Shown in pieces: positions 1 through 9,952 of a stretch of DNA of 64,000 nt. Source of the stretch: JABDMH01 sp965223165 (GTDB lineage Bacteria; Bacteroidota; Bacteroidia; Chitinophagales; Saprospiraceae); the NCBI GenBank assembly GCA_965223165.1, contig CBDCVQ010000011.1, positions 310,001-374,000 on the forward strand. The letters run 5' to 3'. Position numbers and translations under genes: made by a program. The notes under the pieces are model-generated. The model made no database searches and had not been told where the DNA came from. It saw nothing but the letters and a program-made list of their open reading frames with translations. How positions within the stretch are numbered: position 1 is the stretch's first letter; every line of letters starts with the position of its first letter.

Positions 1-1
1 T

Positions 2-784
2 CTGGTCAATGCCAGGCGGGGAGCTTTGCTTGCCGGGTTTTTGAAGCTGAGCGTGATCTTTCTTGTGGTCTTGCCGGGCATTTTTGCGCTTCGCATATTT
101 CCCGACCTGGAGAATCCGGACATGGTCTATGCGACGATGCTTCTGAACCTGATTCCGGCTGGTGTCGTGGGACTCGTACTGGCCGGACTACTGGCGGCCC
201 TGATGTCAAGCGCCGATTCTGCGCTCCACGCCTCATCGACCCTGATTGTCCTGGATTTTATACAACCAAATCGTCCGCACCTCAGTCCGAAACAACTGGC
301 CAAATACGGTAGGATCACTACTTTATGTGTGATGGTGGTTGCCGGCATTTGGGCACCGATCATTGCCAACTTTGAAGGCCTGTTTAATTACGCGCAGCAA
401 GTGCTGTCCTACTCGGTACCCCCGATTGTAGTAGTCTTCTTGGGTGGATTCTTCTGGTCAAGGGGTACCGCCACAGCCGCTAAATACACATTGATAGGGG
501 GGCACATCCTTTGCTTTGTAGCCCTCTACTTGAGTCTGACCGGTTGGATCGAGATCCACTTTACCATTCTGGCTGGTATCCTTACGCTGATTTGCGCCAC
601 CATCTACATCCTGTTGAGTGTTCTTCCAAAGAATCCACTCTCGCCGATGGTTTCCCTCTCAAATCTGCTTTGGCAAACACTGGAATTGCCCGAAGGTCGG
701 ATAGATCCTTGGTATTCTGACTATCGGATCCTCAGTATGGTGCTGATGGCCCTGACCTTTCTCATCCTTATCTGGTATTTCTAG
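2..784 (+). CDS. SSS-family sodium/solute symporter, C-terminal part (5' end outside window)
   Basis: The frame is open from the first bases of the window, so the start lies upstream; the internal TTG at 26 is not a credible start because the residues before it (LVNARRGA) read on smoothly. The visible part is a polytopic membrane protein with about six hydrophobic segments. Its diagnostic stretch is GLLAALMSSADSALHASS followed by LIVLDF, the conserved helix of sodium:solute symporters (SGLT/SSS) that contributes to the Na+ site. Members import sugars, sialic acid, amino acids or similar solutes with sodium across the inner membrane. The substrate cannot be deduced. The next gene downstream is a SusC transporter, so a role in carbohydrate uptake is plausible, but a 447-base gap separates them. 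Confidence 0.85.
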   Translation: MVNARRGALLAGFLKLSVIFLVVLPGIFALRIFPDLENPDMVYATMLLNLIPAGVVGLVLAGLLAALMSSADSALHASSTLIVLDFIQPNRPHLSPKQLAKYGRITTLCVMVVAGIWAPIIANFEGLFNYAQQVLSYSVPPIVVVFLGGFFWSRGTATAAKYTLIGGHILCFVALYLSLTGWIEIHFTILAGILTLICATIYILLSVLPKNPLSPMVSLSNLLWQTLELPEGRIDPWYSDYRILSMVLMALTFLILIWYF

Positions 785-1231
785 CACCGCCATCCGGCCA
801 CCGGGAGAAGCCTGCCAGGAAGCATTCTAATAGCAACACCACATGAAATCCGCATCAACTGTGCTGAAACTAAAGTTTTCCATCAATATGTAGGCCACAT
901 GTAGGTTTCGCAGAACTTGATCTCTAAAATCGCAGGAGATTGAGTCAAAAATTTTGATGGGACATTATCCTGGCGACATAAATCTGTGTCCTGACCTATT
1001 ACAAACCTATTACAGTATAGCCATGATTTTTATCAATTATGGTTTTACTTTATATATAATACATTAAAAAATAGTGTATTATGTTCCATGAGCAAGGACC
1101 CTCCCCGATCAGACCTATTACAGGCATTTTATTGTGCGCGAGTGCCATTCTTAAACTTTTATTAACATTGTAGCACACTCTGAACGGGAGTAGTCTATTT
1201 CATCATTTATTTCAAACCAAAATCATCTCGT
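785..1231. promoter_or_regulatory. AT-rich intergenic region upstream of susC-like gene with inverted and direct repeats
   Basis: No gene is visible. The stretch is AT-rich in its middle and holds a perfect 7-bp inverted repeat, TAATACA at 1057-1063 and TGTATTA at 1075-1081, separated by 11 bases. The octamer CCTATTAC occurs three times in the same orientation (995-1002, 1006-1013, 1114-1121), two of them as part of GACCTATTACA. This looks like the control region of the susCD operon. Which regulator binds is unknown, and I could not place a convincing TTTG/TANNTTTG promoter. Confidence 0.4.
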
Positions 1232-4189
1232 ATGAAGCCTATTCTTACTATCGACTGGTCTAAGTCGTTGGTACTGGTGCTAGCACTGCTATGCACTCAA
1301 GTGCTGGCACAGCGGACGGTCAGCGGCGTTGTGACCGATGCTGACAATGGTGAGCCGCTCATCGGCGCCAGTGTGCTAGCACAGGGCACAACGGTAGGTA
1401 CCGTATGTGATTTTGACGGGTCGTATACCTTGGAAGTTCCTGAGGAAGCAACAGTACTCGTCTTTTCATATACCGGGTACGGCACTCAGGAAGTAACCAT
1501 CGGTACGCAGTCCGTCATCGACGTAGGACTGTCAGCAGGTACAGAACTGGAGCAAGTGGTTGTCACCGGATATGGGACACAGAAAGCCAAAGAGGTCACC
1601 GGTTCGATCGCACACGTAGGTGCGGAAGACTTTAACCGGGGCAACGTGAACGACCCCACCCAGCTTCTCCAAGGCAAAGTGGCTGGATTAGCCATCGCTC
1701 GACCCGGAGCCAATCCCAATGGCGGGTTCAACATTCGGCTACGAGGTTTGTCCACTGTTGGCGCAAGCCAAGAACCGTTGGTCGTCATCGATGGGGTGCT
1801 AGGAGGAGATCTCAACAGTGTCGATCCCAACGATATAGCCTCCATTGATGTACTGAAAGATGGCTCTGCAGCGGCCATTTATGGTACGCGGGGTGCTTCA
1901 GGCGTCATTTTGATCACCACAAAAAGCGGTGAGGTGGGTACGGCAAAGTTTGGTTATTCCGGGCAGGTAAGCTTTGAATCAGCTGATGAGACGCCGGATG
2001 TCTACCAAGGCCAGGACTTTATTGATGCCGGTGGCCCTGACCTCGGAGGCGAGGTAAACTGGTTTGACGAGCTATTGCAGACAGGCATTACACAAACACA
2101 CAATCTATCCATGAGTGGAGGTACGCCTCAAACCACCTACAGGATATCGGCCAACTACAGAAACGTGGACGGGGTGGCCAAGAAGACCGGTTTCGAACGG
2201 ATCAATTTTCGAGGTCAACTCACACAAAAGGCATTTGACGACCGTCTGAGCGTGACTGTCAATGTCGCGTCGACCAGCTCAGACCAGAATCTAGGCTTTG
2301 ATGAAGCATTTAGATACGCCACGATATTTACCCCGACCGCTCCAGTGATCCGGGATGTGAATAATCCTGCTTATGAGCAGTGGGGTGGCTATTTTCAGAT
2401 TGATGCCTTTGACTACTACAATCCGGTAGCGATCATCGAGCAAAATGTGAGAGAACAAAAGCAGAAGACAATAGCATCCAACATCAGAGGCGACTACAAG
2501 TTGACTGATGACCTAACATTGGGCATGTTTTATTCGTATCAAAGGAGTAATGTCGATTTTGGTCAGTACACAAGTAACCGGAGTTTTTGGAATCAAGGAC
2601 TTGGCAGAAACGGCATTGCAATTAGGGATAACGATGAGGAGGAAGATCAACTTTTTAGAATTGAAGCAAGATATAATAGGACGCTTAGTAATGACCTGGA
2701 TTTTGGAATACAAGCAGGCTACGAATATCAAGATTTTGCCTTCCAAGGGTTCAATGCTGAAGGTGGGGACTTTATTACCAATGCATTTACCTACAATAAT
2801 TTGGAGGCGGCTCTTGACTTTAGCAATGGCTTGGGGACGGTGGAATCTTACAAGAATACAAACAGACTGATCTCCTATTTTGGTCGAGTCACTCTCAACT
2901 ACGGCGACAAATATTTTCTTACTGCAAGCCTGAGACGAGATGGTTCTTCTCGTTTTGGAGAAGACGAAAAGTGGGGACTATTTCCTGCCGTTTCTGTGGG
3001 TGCTGACCTGGTAAGGATCGCCGGTATACGTGGTTTCGACCAATTGAAACTGCGGTTGGGCTACGGAGTGACAGGTCAAAATGTGGATGAATCTCTAATT
3101 TCACTTCAACGTTTTGGTCCTGGTCAAAAATTCTATTTCAACGGATCTTATGTTCCAAGCTATGGTCCAGTATCAAATGCCAACCCCAATCTTAAGTGGG
3201 AAACTAAGACCGATATCAACGCCGGGGTCGATTTTGCATTCGGTGACTACAAGTGGACAGGCTCATTTGAGTACTATCACACAAGCACCACAGACGGAAT
3301 CTTCGAGTTTCCCGTTCCGGTGCCACCCAATCTCTTTCCCGAAACCAAGCTGAATGTAGGTGAGATCACCAATAGTGGGTTGGAACTGACCTTAAACTAC
3401 CATGGGGCCTTGAGTAATGGAAATTCCTATGATATTGCATTGACCGGCAGTCGGTGGTTTACACCAACTTTGGAATCACTTTCTGATCCAGAAACAGGTG
3501 TGAGCTTGGGTGCATTTCGCACCGGAGCAAATCTAGGATCGCCTGGTCAGAATAATACCCCGTTAGTACGCTTAAAAGAGAAACGTCCCCTGGGGCAATT
3601 TTGGGGTCTAGTCATTGATCCGGACAACCCAGTACAGGAGAACGGCGAGTGGAATTTTGTGGATGTGGATGGAGATCGCATACAAGATGATATTGCCGAT
3701 CGGGCGGTGATTGGAAATGGTTTTCCCAAGTATCAAATAGGCCTCAACGGAACCCTCAATCTGGGTAATTGGGATTTTAATATATTCTTCAGGGGCACAT
3801 TTGGCCATGAAATGATCAATACATTCAGAGCTTTCTATGAGGCTCCCGGACAAATCTCCGGATACAATATCCTAAGATCTTCGGCCGACATTCCCGGTCT
3901 GACTGACCAACCGCAGTTTTCCAGCAGGCATGTGGAGAAGGCCGATTTTCTAAAACTGGATAACATGACCATTGGCTATACACTAGGATCTGTGCCCAAT
4001 GGATTTACTGACGTAAGAGTATACGTCAACGCCCAGAATCTGTTTACAATCACGAGCTACATGGGACCAAATCCTGAGCCCAGATTTGTGGACACCAGCA
4101 GCTTTGGAGCTCTCGCTCCTGGTATTGACCGGAGGAATACATATTTCTCATCGAGAACATTTTCGCTGGGATTGAACGTAGGTTTTTAG
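1232..4189 (+). CDS. SusC/RagA-family TonB-linked outer-membrane transporter
   Basis: 985 residues, the usual size for SusC proteins. An N-terminal signal peptide ends near VLAQ (residue 27). It is followed by a carboxypeptidase-regulatory-like beta-sandwich (VSGVVTDADNGEPLIGASV...), a TonB-box-like EQVVVTGYG near residue 107-115, a plug domain (LQGKVAGLAI, RLRGLSTVG, VIDGV, IDVLKDGSAAAIYGTRGASG) and a C-terminal 22-strand barrel ending in FSLGLNVGF with a terminal aromatic residue. SusC proteins bring oligosaccharides or other nutrients across the outer membrane, driven by TonB-ExbBD, with SusD as lid. The susD-like gene follows 33 bases downstream, so the two form an operon. No glycoside hydrolase is adjacent, so the substrate is open. 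Confidence 0.95.
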   Translation: MKPILTIDWSKSLVLVLALLCTQVLAQRTVSGVVTDADNGEPLIGASVLAQGTTVGTVCDFDGSYTLEVPEEATVLVFSYTGYGTQEVTIGTQSVIDVGLSAGTELEQVVVTGYGTQKAKEVTGSIAHVGAEDFNRGNVNDPTQLLQGKVAGLAIARPGANPNGGFNIRLRGLSTVGASQEPLVVIDGVLGGDLNSVDPNDIASIDVLKDGSAAAIYGTRGASGVILITTKSGEVGTAKFGYSGQVSFESADETPDVYQGQDFIDAGGPDLGGEVNWFDELLQTGITQTHNLSMSGGTPQTTYRISANYRNVDGVAKKTGFERINFRGQLTQKAFDDRLSVTVNVASTSSDQNLGFDEAFRYATIFTPTAPVIRDVNNPAYEQWGGYFQIDAFDYYNPVAIIEQNVREQKQKTIASNIRGDYKLTDDLTLGMFYSYQRSNVDFGQYTSNRSFWNQGLGRNGIAIRDNDEEEDQLFRIEARYNRTLSNDLDFGIQAGYEYQDFAFQGFNAEGGDFITNAFTYNNLEAALDFSNGLGTVESYKNTNRLISYFGRVTLNYGDKYFLTASLRRDGSSRFGEDEKWGLFPAVSVGADLVRIAGIRGFDQLKLRLGYGVTGQNVDESLISLQRFGPGQKFYFNGSYVPSYGPVSNANPNLKWETKTDINAGVDFAFGDYKWTGSFEYYHTSTTDGIFEFPVPVPPNLFPETKLNVGEITNSGLELTLNYHGALSNGNSYDIALTGSRWFTPTLESLSDPETGVSLGAFRTGANLGSPGQNNTPLVRLKEKRPLGQFWGLVIDPDNPVQENGEWNFVDVDGDRIQDDIADRAVIGNGFPKYQIGLNGTLNLGNWDFNIFFRGTFGHEMINTFRAFYEAPGQISGYNILRSSADIPGLTDQPQFSSRHVEKADFLKLDNMTIGYTLGSVPNGFTDVRVYVNAQNLFTITSYMGPNPEPRFVDTSSFGALAPGIDRRNTYFSSRTFSLGLNVGF

Positions 4190-4222
4190 AAGAGGTTGTA
4201 ATTATTAAGATCACAAATTATC

Positions 4223-5791
4223 ATGAAGAAATATAATTCTATATACAAGTGGCTTGGGGTGTTGGTCTTCCTAATCGCATTTGCACCGGCCTGCACTGAT
4301 CTGGATGAAGAGCTTTTCGATTCAGTTACCGAGGACACTTTCTTTCAGACGGAGCAGCAGCTAATCTCAGCACTTGGTTCAGCCTATACCTCGCTATATG
4401 GTATCACCAGTAACGGGGGATTCATTTGCATCCAGGAGGTAACATCAGATGAAATGGTCGTACCCACACGAGGGCCTGACTGGGGAGACGGAGGCGTATG
4501 GACACAATTGCACGAGCACGAATGGGATCCTGAAAATGACAAGGTGGAGGGATCTTGGGTTTTTGTCTTCAATGGCATCAACACCTGCAACAGACTGATC
4601 TTTCAGTTTAACGAGCTGGGCAATCCCCTCACTGATCCCTTCATCGGTGAACTTCAGGGACTACGAGCCATCTACTATTTGTGGGGTTTAGATGCCTTTG
4701 GCAATATTCCGATTTCGACAGACTTTACAGCAACAGAGCCTCCTGCACCTAGCACCCGGGCTGAGGTGTATTCATTCGTCGAGCAGGAGCTGTTGGATGC
4801 TCTTCCCAAGGTTTCGAGCGAAGTGGGAGGAGCAGCTTACGGTCGTGTGAACAAGATGACCGTGCATATGGCGCTGGCCAAACTCTATCTGAACGCCGAG
4901 GTGTACAGCGGTACTCCACAGTGGGCCAAGGCTGCAGAACAGTGTGATGCAATCATCAATTCGGGCGATTTTGCATTGGAAGGGGACTACTTTACCAACT
5001 TTGCGGCGGACAATGAAGGATCGACCGAAAACATTTTCGCTATTCCCTTTGATGAGGTTTTTGCCACTGGTTTCAATCTTGTGATGCAGACCAACCACAT
5101 CATCAGCGGTCCGGCTACCTATCAACTGACCAACCAGCCGTGGAACGGATGGTGTGCGGTGGGAGACTTTGTTGAGTCCTACGAGGACACCGATCTACGT
5201 AAGGGCCAGCCAGGCACGGAAGATGGTCCGTCGAAGGTGCGTGGCAACTTTCTCTGGGGTGCGCAGTGGGATAATACTGGGAAAGTGCGACAGATGGACG
5301 ACAATTACCTTTTGACCGGCGAAGATCCCGACGGACCTCCCATCACGCTCCGGGTGCAGCTCAACGAGCTAAAGCCCAACGCATGGCGCGAGGGTGGTGC
5401 CAGAGTGGCCAAGTATGAAATACCCTTGGGCACTAGACCAGACATGAATAATGACTTCCCTGTATTCCGCTATGGCGACGTGCTACTCATGAAGGCCGAA
5501 GCGCTGTGGAGAATGGACCCCGGTGATCCGACCGCCTTGGCCCTGGTCAATCAGATCCGAGAAAGAGCCGGCGTGGAGCCCTTTACAGAACTGACCGCTG
5601 AGAATCTGCTTGCGGAAAGGGGTCGCGAGATGTTTCTGGAGTTGCATCGACGCACAGACATGATCCGCTTTGGAGTCTGGGGAGATGCCTGGTGGGCTAA
5701 GAAAGAAAAACCCGATTGTTATGAATTATTTCCTATACCTGATATACAGCTCCAGAACAATCCGAAACTGGAACAAAATGAATGTTATTAA
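4223..5791 (+). CDS. SusD/RagB-family nutrient-binding lipoprotein
   Basis: 522 residues. The N-terminus is a lipoprotein signal (VFLIAFAPAC, Cys 24), followed by the acidic TDLDEE region typical of surface-exported Bacteroidota lipoproteins. The body shows the SusD pattern: FFQTEQQLISALGSAYTSLY near the N-terminus, LRAIYYLWGLDAFGNIPI in the TPR-like core, YGRVNKMTVHMALAKLYLNA, and the C-terminal RYGDVLLMKAEAL and RGREMFLELHRRTDMIRFG. It should sit on the cell surface as the lid of the SusC barrel encoded just upstream and bind the imported ligand. A rho-independent terminator follows at 5828-5856. Confidence 0.95.
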   Translation: MKKYNSIYKWLGVLVFLIAFAPACTDLDEELFDSVTEDTFFQTEQQLISALGSAYTSLYGITSNGGFICIQEVTSDEMVVPTRGPDWGDGGVWTQLHEHEWDPENDKVEGSWVFVFNGINTCNRLIFQFNELGNPLTDPFIGELQGLRAIYYLWGLDAFGNIPISTDFTATEPPAPSTRAEVYSFVEQELLDALPKVSSEVGGAAYGRVNKMTVHMALAKLYLNAEVYSGTPQWAKAAEQCDAIINSGDFALEGDYFTNFAADNEGSTENIFAIPFDEVFATGFNLVMQTNHIISGPATYQLTNQPWNGWCAVGDFVESYEDTDLRKGQPGTEDGPSKVRGNFLWGAQWDNTGKVRQMDDNYLLTGEDPDGPPITLRVQLNELKPNAWREGGARVAKYEIPLGTRPDMNNDFPVFRYGDVLLMKAEALWRMDPGDPTALALVNQIRERAGVEPFTELTAENLLAERGREMFLELHRRTDMIRFGVWGDAWWAKKEKPDCYELFPIPDIQLQNNPKLEQNECY

Positions 5792-5827
5792 AGATGTAAG
5801 TTTCTAGGCAAGATTAGATGGATGAAA

Positions 5828-5856
5828 GCCGGGAGCCCGAGGGTTCTCGGCTTTTT
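5828..5856 (+). terminator. Rho-independent terminator after susCD
   Basis: GCCGGGAG pairs with TTCTCGGC over eight positions (two G-T wobbles) around a short CCCGAGGG loop and is followed by five T residues. It lies 37 bases after the susD-like stop codon, closing the susCD transcript before the next gene. Confidence 0.75.
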
Positions 5857-5891
5857 AGTATCTCTGCCACTAATACACTTGCTTTGTAATT

Positions 5892-8800
5892 TTGATCAGC
5901 TTGATTTTGCACCGACATGGGCGGTCGTACCAATGGCCATCTAATGTGATTCTCCTTTCTGCGCTGACGCTTGCAGTCCTCCATCCCTGCTCAGAGCCAG
6001 AACTGGCGATCACACATTTTCAACAAATGCCCAGTAATCACACAGGCATAAACTTCTCCAATGACCTGACCCACAGTAATGAGGTCAATGTCTACACCTT
6101 TCGAAACTTCTACAATGGAGCCGGCGTGGGCATCGGTGATTTTAATAACGATGGCCTCGCCGATATTTTCTTTTGCGGCAACCAAGTAGACAATAAGCTC
6201 TACCTGAATGAAGGTGACTTTCGATTTCGAGACATCACGACAGATGCAGGAGTAGCCTCAAAAAATGTGTGGACTACCGGAGTGAGTGTGGTCGATATCA
6301 ATGGCGATGGTTGGCTGGATATATATATCTGCAAAAGTGGCGATCCACGAGGGCAAAACCGACATAATGAATTATTCATCAACCAGGGGAGAGAAAACAA
6401 CGTCAGTGAACTGGTCAAATTTACCGAGGAGTCCGAACGCTACGGCCTGAATGACCTCGGACTCTCAACCCATGCTGCCTTTTTTGACTATGACCTCGAT
6501 GGAGACCTAGATTGCTACTTATTGAATAATTCCGTTCGGAGTGTGGGAAACTATGACCTAAGGCCGGATCAGCGTGAGACCAGAGATAAACAGGGCGGCA
6601 ACAAGCTGTATCGCAACAACCGCAAGGGACCGGGAGATGCCTGGAGCGAGCAATCTCCCATCTTTACCGATGTCAGTGCGGAGGCCGGCATCTACGGCAG
6701 CAATATCGGATTTGGCCTTGGTGTCACGATTGGGGACATCAACGGTGATGGATGGCCCGACATCTACGTCAGCAATGACTTTTTTGAAAAAGATTATCTC
6801 TATTTCAATCAGGGAGACGGCACCTTTGACGAAGCCGTGGATGATTTTCTCAGTGAGCTCAGCATGGGGTCCATGGGAGCCGACCTGGCCGACATCAATA
6901 ATGATGGCCTACCCGAAATATTCGTGACGGAGATGCTACCTCGCGACGAGCGACGACTGAAGACCAAAGCCCTCTTTGAGGACTGGAATAAGTATCAGGC
7001 CAATATCAAAAATGGGTATCACCAGCAATTTTCAAGAAATGTGTTGCAGCTCAATCAGGGTAACGGACAATTTTTAGAAGTAGGAAGATATGCGGGAGTG
7101 GAAGCCACCGATTGGAGTTGGGGTGCCCTGATATTTGACATGGACAATGACGGCTGGAAAGACATATTTGTGGCCAATGGCATCTTTAAGGACTTGCTGG
7201 ATCAAGACTTTATCAATTTTTATGCAGACCCGGCCCAGGTCAGGAAAGTGCTAAAAGATAGGGACGGCGGTATTGATAAACTGGTCGATGAGATACCCTC
7301 GGAAGCGCTGGCCAATTTTGCCTTTCGCAACTTGGGAAATATTCAGTATGAGAATGTGGCAACTCTCTGGGGCTTGGCTCAGCCGAGTTTTAGCAATGGA
7401 TCAGCATACGGTGACCTGGATAATGACGGTGATCTCGATCTTGTTATTAATAATATCAATATGCCACCCATGATCTACAGGAACCGTTCGAATGCCCACT
7501 ACTTCCAACTTGCATTGGTCGACACGGCATCCCTCAATCACTTTGGTATAGGAGCAAAGATCACGGTTTTTCACCAGGGCAAAAGCCAATATCAAGAGAT
7601 CTTCCCAGCCCGTGGTTTTATGTCGTCTGTCGACGTGAGAGCAACCTTTGGACTGGGTGAAGATGTCCTGGTGGATTCCGTCCGGATTGTTTGGCCCGAT
7701 GGAACGACTCAGACGATGGATCGTATGAAGGCTGACACTGCAGCGGTCGTGTATAAGATGAGAGAACGCCCAAGTAAAGATGCAAAGCCGTTCACCCGAT
7801 CTTCGGAAGGTCCAGCCCCAATTTTCAAGGATCACGGGGATTTTCGCCCCTATTTTCAACATAGAGAAAATGACTATTCAGATTTCGACCGCGAGCCTCT
7901 CTTGCTACAAATGCATAGCAACCAAGGGCCCGCCTGTTGCATTGGAGACATCAATGGGGATGGCTTGACCGACTTTTACATCGGCGGTGCCAAGGGTCAG
8001 TCGGGTCAGATGTTTGTCCAACACAAGCCGGGCACCTTCGCGGAAATCAGCGTGGCAGCCTTTGAGCAACACCAAGAGTCTGAAGACTGTGACTGCGTCT
8101 TCTTTGACGCCAACGGCGACAATCTACCCGATCTCTATGTGGCCAGCGGGAGCAGTGAGTATGGTCCCAATGATGCCAGGCTGGCCGATCGACTCTATAT
8201 GAACACGGGAGATGAGCAATTTATCTTTTCGAGACAGATCTTGCCATACTACCGCTTTGAGAACACCTCAGCGGTGGAGACGCTCGACTTTGACCACGAT
8301 GGCGACAACGACCTGGTCGTGGGTACCTTTATCCGGCCCATCGCCTACGGTATCCCCTCTGACGTATACTTGCTGCAAAACGATGGCACGGGACTCTTCG
8401 TCAATGTGAGTGATTCGCTGGCCCCAGACTTTTCCGAACTGGGCTTGGTATCTGATCTGGCAATTTTTGACCACGATCAGGATGGTGATCCAGACATCGT
8501 CGCTGTAGGGGAATGGATGGGCGTCAAGATCTTTCACAACGTGGATGGAAAGTTCGTCACGCTGGAGCAGCATGGACTGGAGTCACTGGGCGGCTTTTGG
8601 AACACAGTGGCTGCAGCGGATATGGATGAGGACGGCAGACCTGACCTGCTACTGGGAAATCACGGACTCAATTCAAGAATAACGGCTAGTCGTGAGCAAC
8701 CCCTACGCATGTATGTAAACGATTTTGATCAGAACGGACAGCCCGAACAAATCATTTGCTACTCTACCCCTTTGGGGCTGATCCCCTTTGCACTGCGCAA

Positions 8801-9299
8801 TGATCTACTGAAGCAATTACCGCATCTGGGAAAGCGATTTCCCAACTTCCAGAGTTATGCTCTTAAGGGCATCAACGACATTTTCGAGTCTGACCAGCTG
8901 GACCACAGCCTAATATACTCCGCTGTGGAACTTAGATCAGGCATCGCCTGGAGCACCGACGACGGCTCGTTCATTTTCAAAGCTTTCCCTCCTGCGGCTC
9001 AGTATACACCTCTCTATGCCCTGCTTCCGGGAGATTTTGACAACGATGGTCTCTATGACATATTAGTAGGAGGCAATCAATACCGCATGAAGCCGGAGAT
9101 TGGCATTAACGACGGCAGCCTGGGGCTCCTACTGAAAGGTCAGGATAATCGCCACTTTAAAGCCCTATCACCTGAGCAATCAGGCATATCGATTACGGGG
9201 GAGATCAGAGATCTGAAGCTATTGGAGTCAGACGAATCCAGCCAGATCCTAGTGGCTAGAAATAATCGTAAACCCAAAATAATCATCGCAGGAAAATGA
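5892..9299 (+). CDS. VCBS/FG-GAP repeat protein with ASPIC/UnbV domain (CRTAC1-like), paralogue 1
   Basis: 1135 residues from a TTG start. This start keeps a basic n-region and hydrophobic stretch (SALTLAVLHPC) that resembles a lipoprotein signal; a GTG at 5946 would lose the basic residues. Two blocks of FG-GAP/VCBS blades (about 75-520 and 640-1100) carry repeated calcium-loop motifs such as DFNNDGLAD, DINGDGWLD, DYDLDGDLD and DLDNDGDLD. Between them lies an ASPIC/UnbV domain (about 550-605: IGAKITVFHQGK ... FPARGF ... VRIVWPDGT). The family is usually exported and bound to the surface; proposed roles are adhesion or ligand binding, and no enzymatic motif is seen. Its stop overlaps the ATG of the next gene (ATGA), so the two are translationally coupled. 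Paralogues 2 and 3 follow. Confidence 0.9.
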   Translation: MISLILHRHGRSYQWPSNVILLSALTLAVLHPCSEPELAITHFQQMPSNHTGINFSNDLTHSNEVNVYTFRNFYNGAGVGIGDFNNDGLADIFFCGNQVDNKLYLNEGDFRFRDITTDAGVASKNVWTTGVSVVDINGDGWLDIYICKSGDPRGQNRHNELFINQGRENNVSELVKFTEESERYGLNDLGLSTHAAFFDYDLDGDLDCYLLNNSVRSVGNYDLRPDQRETRDKQGGNKLYRNNRKGPGDAWSEQSPIFTDVSAEAGIYGSNIGFGLGVTIGDINGDGWPDIYVSNDFFEKDYLYFNQGDGTFDEAVDDFLSELSMGSMGADLADINNDGLPEIFVTEMLPRDERRLKTKALFEDWNKYQANIKNGYHQQFSRNVLQLNQGNGQFLEVGRYAGVEATDWSWGALIFDMDNDGWKDIFVANGIFKDLLDQDFINFYADPAQVRKVLKDRDGGIDKLVDEIPSEALANFAFRNLGNIQYENVATLWGLAQPSFSNGSAYGDLDNDGDLDLVINNINMPPMIYRNRSNAHYFQLALVDTASLNHFGIGAKITVFHQGKSQYQEIFPARGFMSSVDVRATFGLGEDVLVDSVRIVWPDGTTQTMDRMKADTAAVVYKMRERPSKDAKPFTRSSEGPAPIFKDHGDFRPYFQHRENDYSDFDREPLLLQMHSNQGPACCIGDINGDGLTDFYIGGAKGQSGQMFVQHKPGTFAEISVAAFEQHQESEDCDCVFFDANGDNLPDLYVASGSSEYGPNDARLADRLYMNTGDEQFIFSRQILPYYRFENTSAVETLDFDHDGDNDLVVGTFIRPIAYGIPSDVYLLQNDGTGLFVNVSDSLAPDFSELGLVSDLAIFDHDQDGDPDIVAVGEWMGVKIFHNVDGKFVTLEQHGLESLGGFWNTVAAADMDEDGRPDLLLGNHGLNSRITASREQPLRMYVNDFDQNGQPEQIICYSTPLGLIPFALRNDLLKQLPHLGKRFPNFQSYALKGINDIFESDQLDHSLIYSAVELRSGIAWSTDDGSFIFKAFPPAAQYTPLYALLPGDFDNDGLYDILVGGNQYRMKPEIGINDGSLGLLLKGQDNRHFKALSPEQSGISITGEIRDLKLLESDESSQILVARNNRKPKIIIAGK

Positions 9300-9889
9300 T
9301 TAGTGTTGAGATAAATTTCGACCGGCCACGGGTGTTCTTGGCGGCATTGGCCACACTCGTTGCCATGTGCGCCTGTACTACCGAGTCAAATTATGCCCAG
9401 CTGGCCAAAAAAGAATTGGCAAGCGGGATTCGATATGACAGTCTGCTGCTGGGATTCTACTTTGGTACACCTGAGAAAGAATTCTATTCTAAATGTTGGC
9501 AGCTCAACCAGCAAGGTATCATCAAGGAGGGTTTTACGAATGTCACCGTTTATTATCCTTTGGAGGGTCTGGCGCACAAAGCCTTTTTTGATTTCTTTCC
9601 CATTTTTAGTCACGAAAAGATTCAGTCTCTCCAAGGATATCTGATGTACAATGGATGGGCTCCCTGGAATAAGAAACTGTGGTCAAATCATCTCATCGAA
9701 GATGCAAGACAATATTATGAGAAGACCTATGGAGGAAATCAATTCGTCCCGTTGGAGTCACTCGGTATCGGAAAAGCCTACGTGAAGATCGATGGCAATC
9801 GGAGGCTAGTCCTGTATTACGAAGAAGACAATAGGGTAAATGTTTTGTTCTCGGACCTGACCAATGAGGACGGCCTTTTGGACCTGTAA
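9296..9889 (+). CDS. Small unknown lipoprotein between VCBS paralogues
   Basis: 197 residues with a lipoprotein signal (FLAALATLVAMCAC, lipobox Cys at about residue 28). The mature part is a soluble alpha/beta-looking domain: a GFYFGTPEKEFYSKCWQLN segment early on, VTVYYPLEGLAHKAFFDFFP in the middle and RRLVLYYEEDNRVNVLFSDL near the end. I do not recognise the family. The start ATG overlaps the stop of the upstream VCBS gene, so both proteins are made from one message, and the second paralogue follows 63 bases later. The position suggests a partner of the VCBS proteins at the cell envelope; function unknown. Confidence 0.75.
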   Translation: MISVEINFDRPRVFLAALATLVAMCACTTESNYAQLAKKELASGIRYDSLLLGFYFGTPEKEFYSKCWQLNQQGIIKEGFTNVTVYYPLEGLAHKAFFDFFPIFSHEKIQSLQGYLMYNGWAPWNKKLWSNHLIEDARQYYEKTYGGNQFVPLESLGIGKAYVKIDGNRRLVLYYEEDNRVNVLFSDLTNEDGLLDL

Positions 9890-9952
9890 GCTACCCAGTT
9901 GATCACAAGGGCCATTTTAACAACCACCTAGTATCGAAAGCAGGAACGGAAA

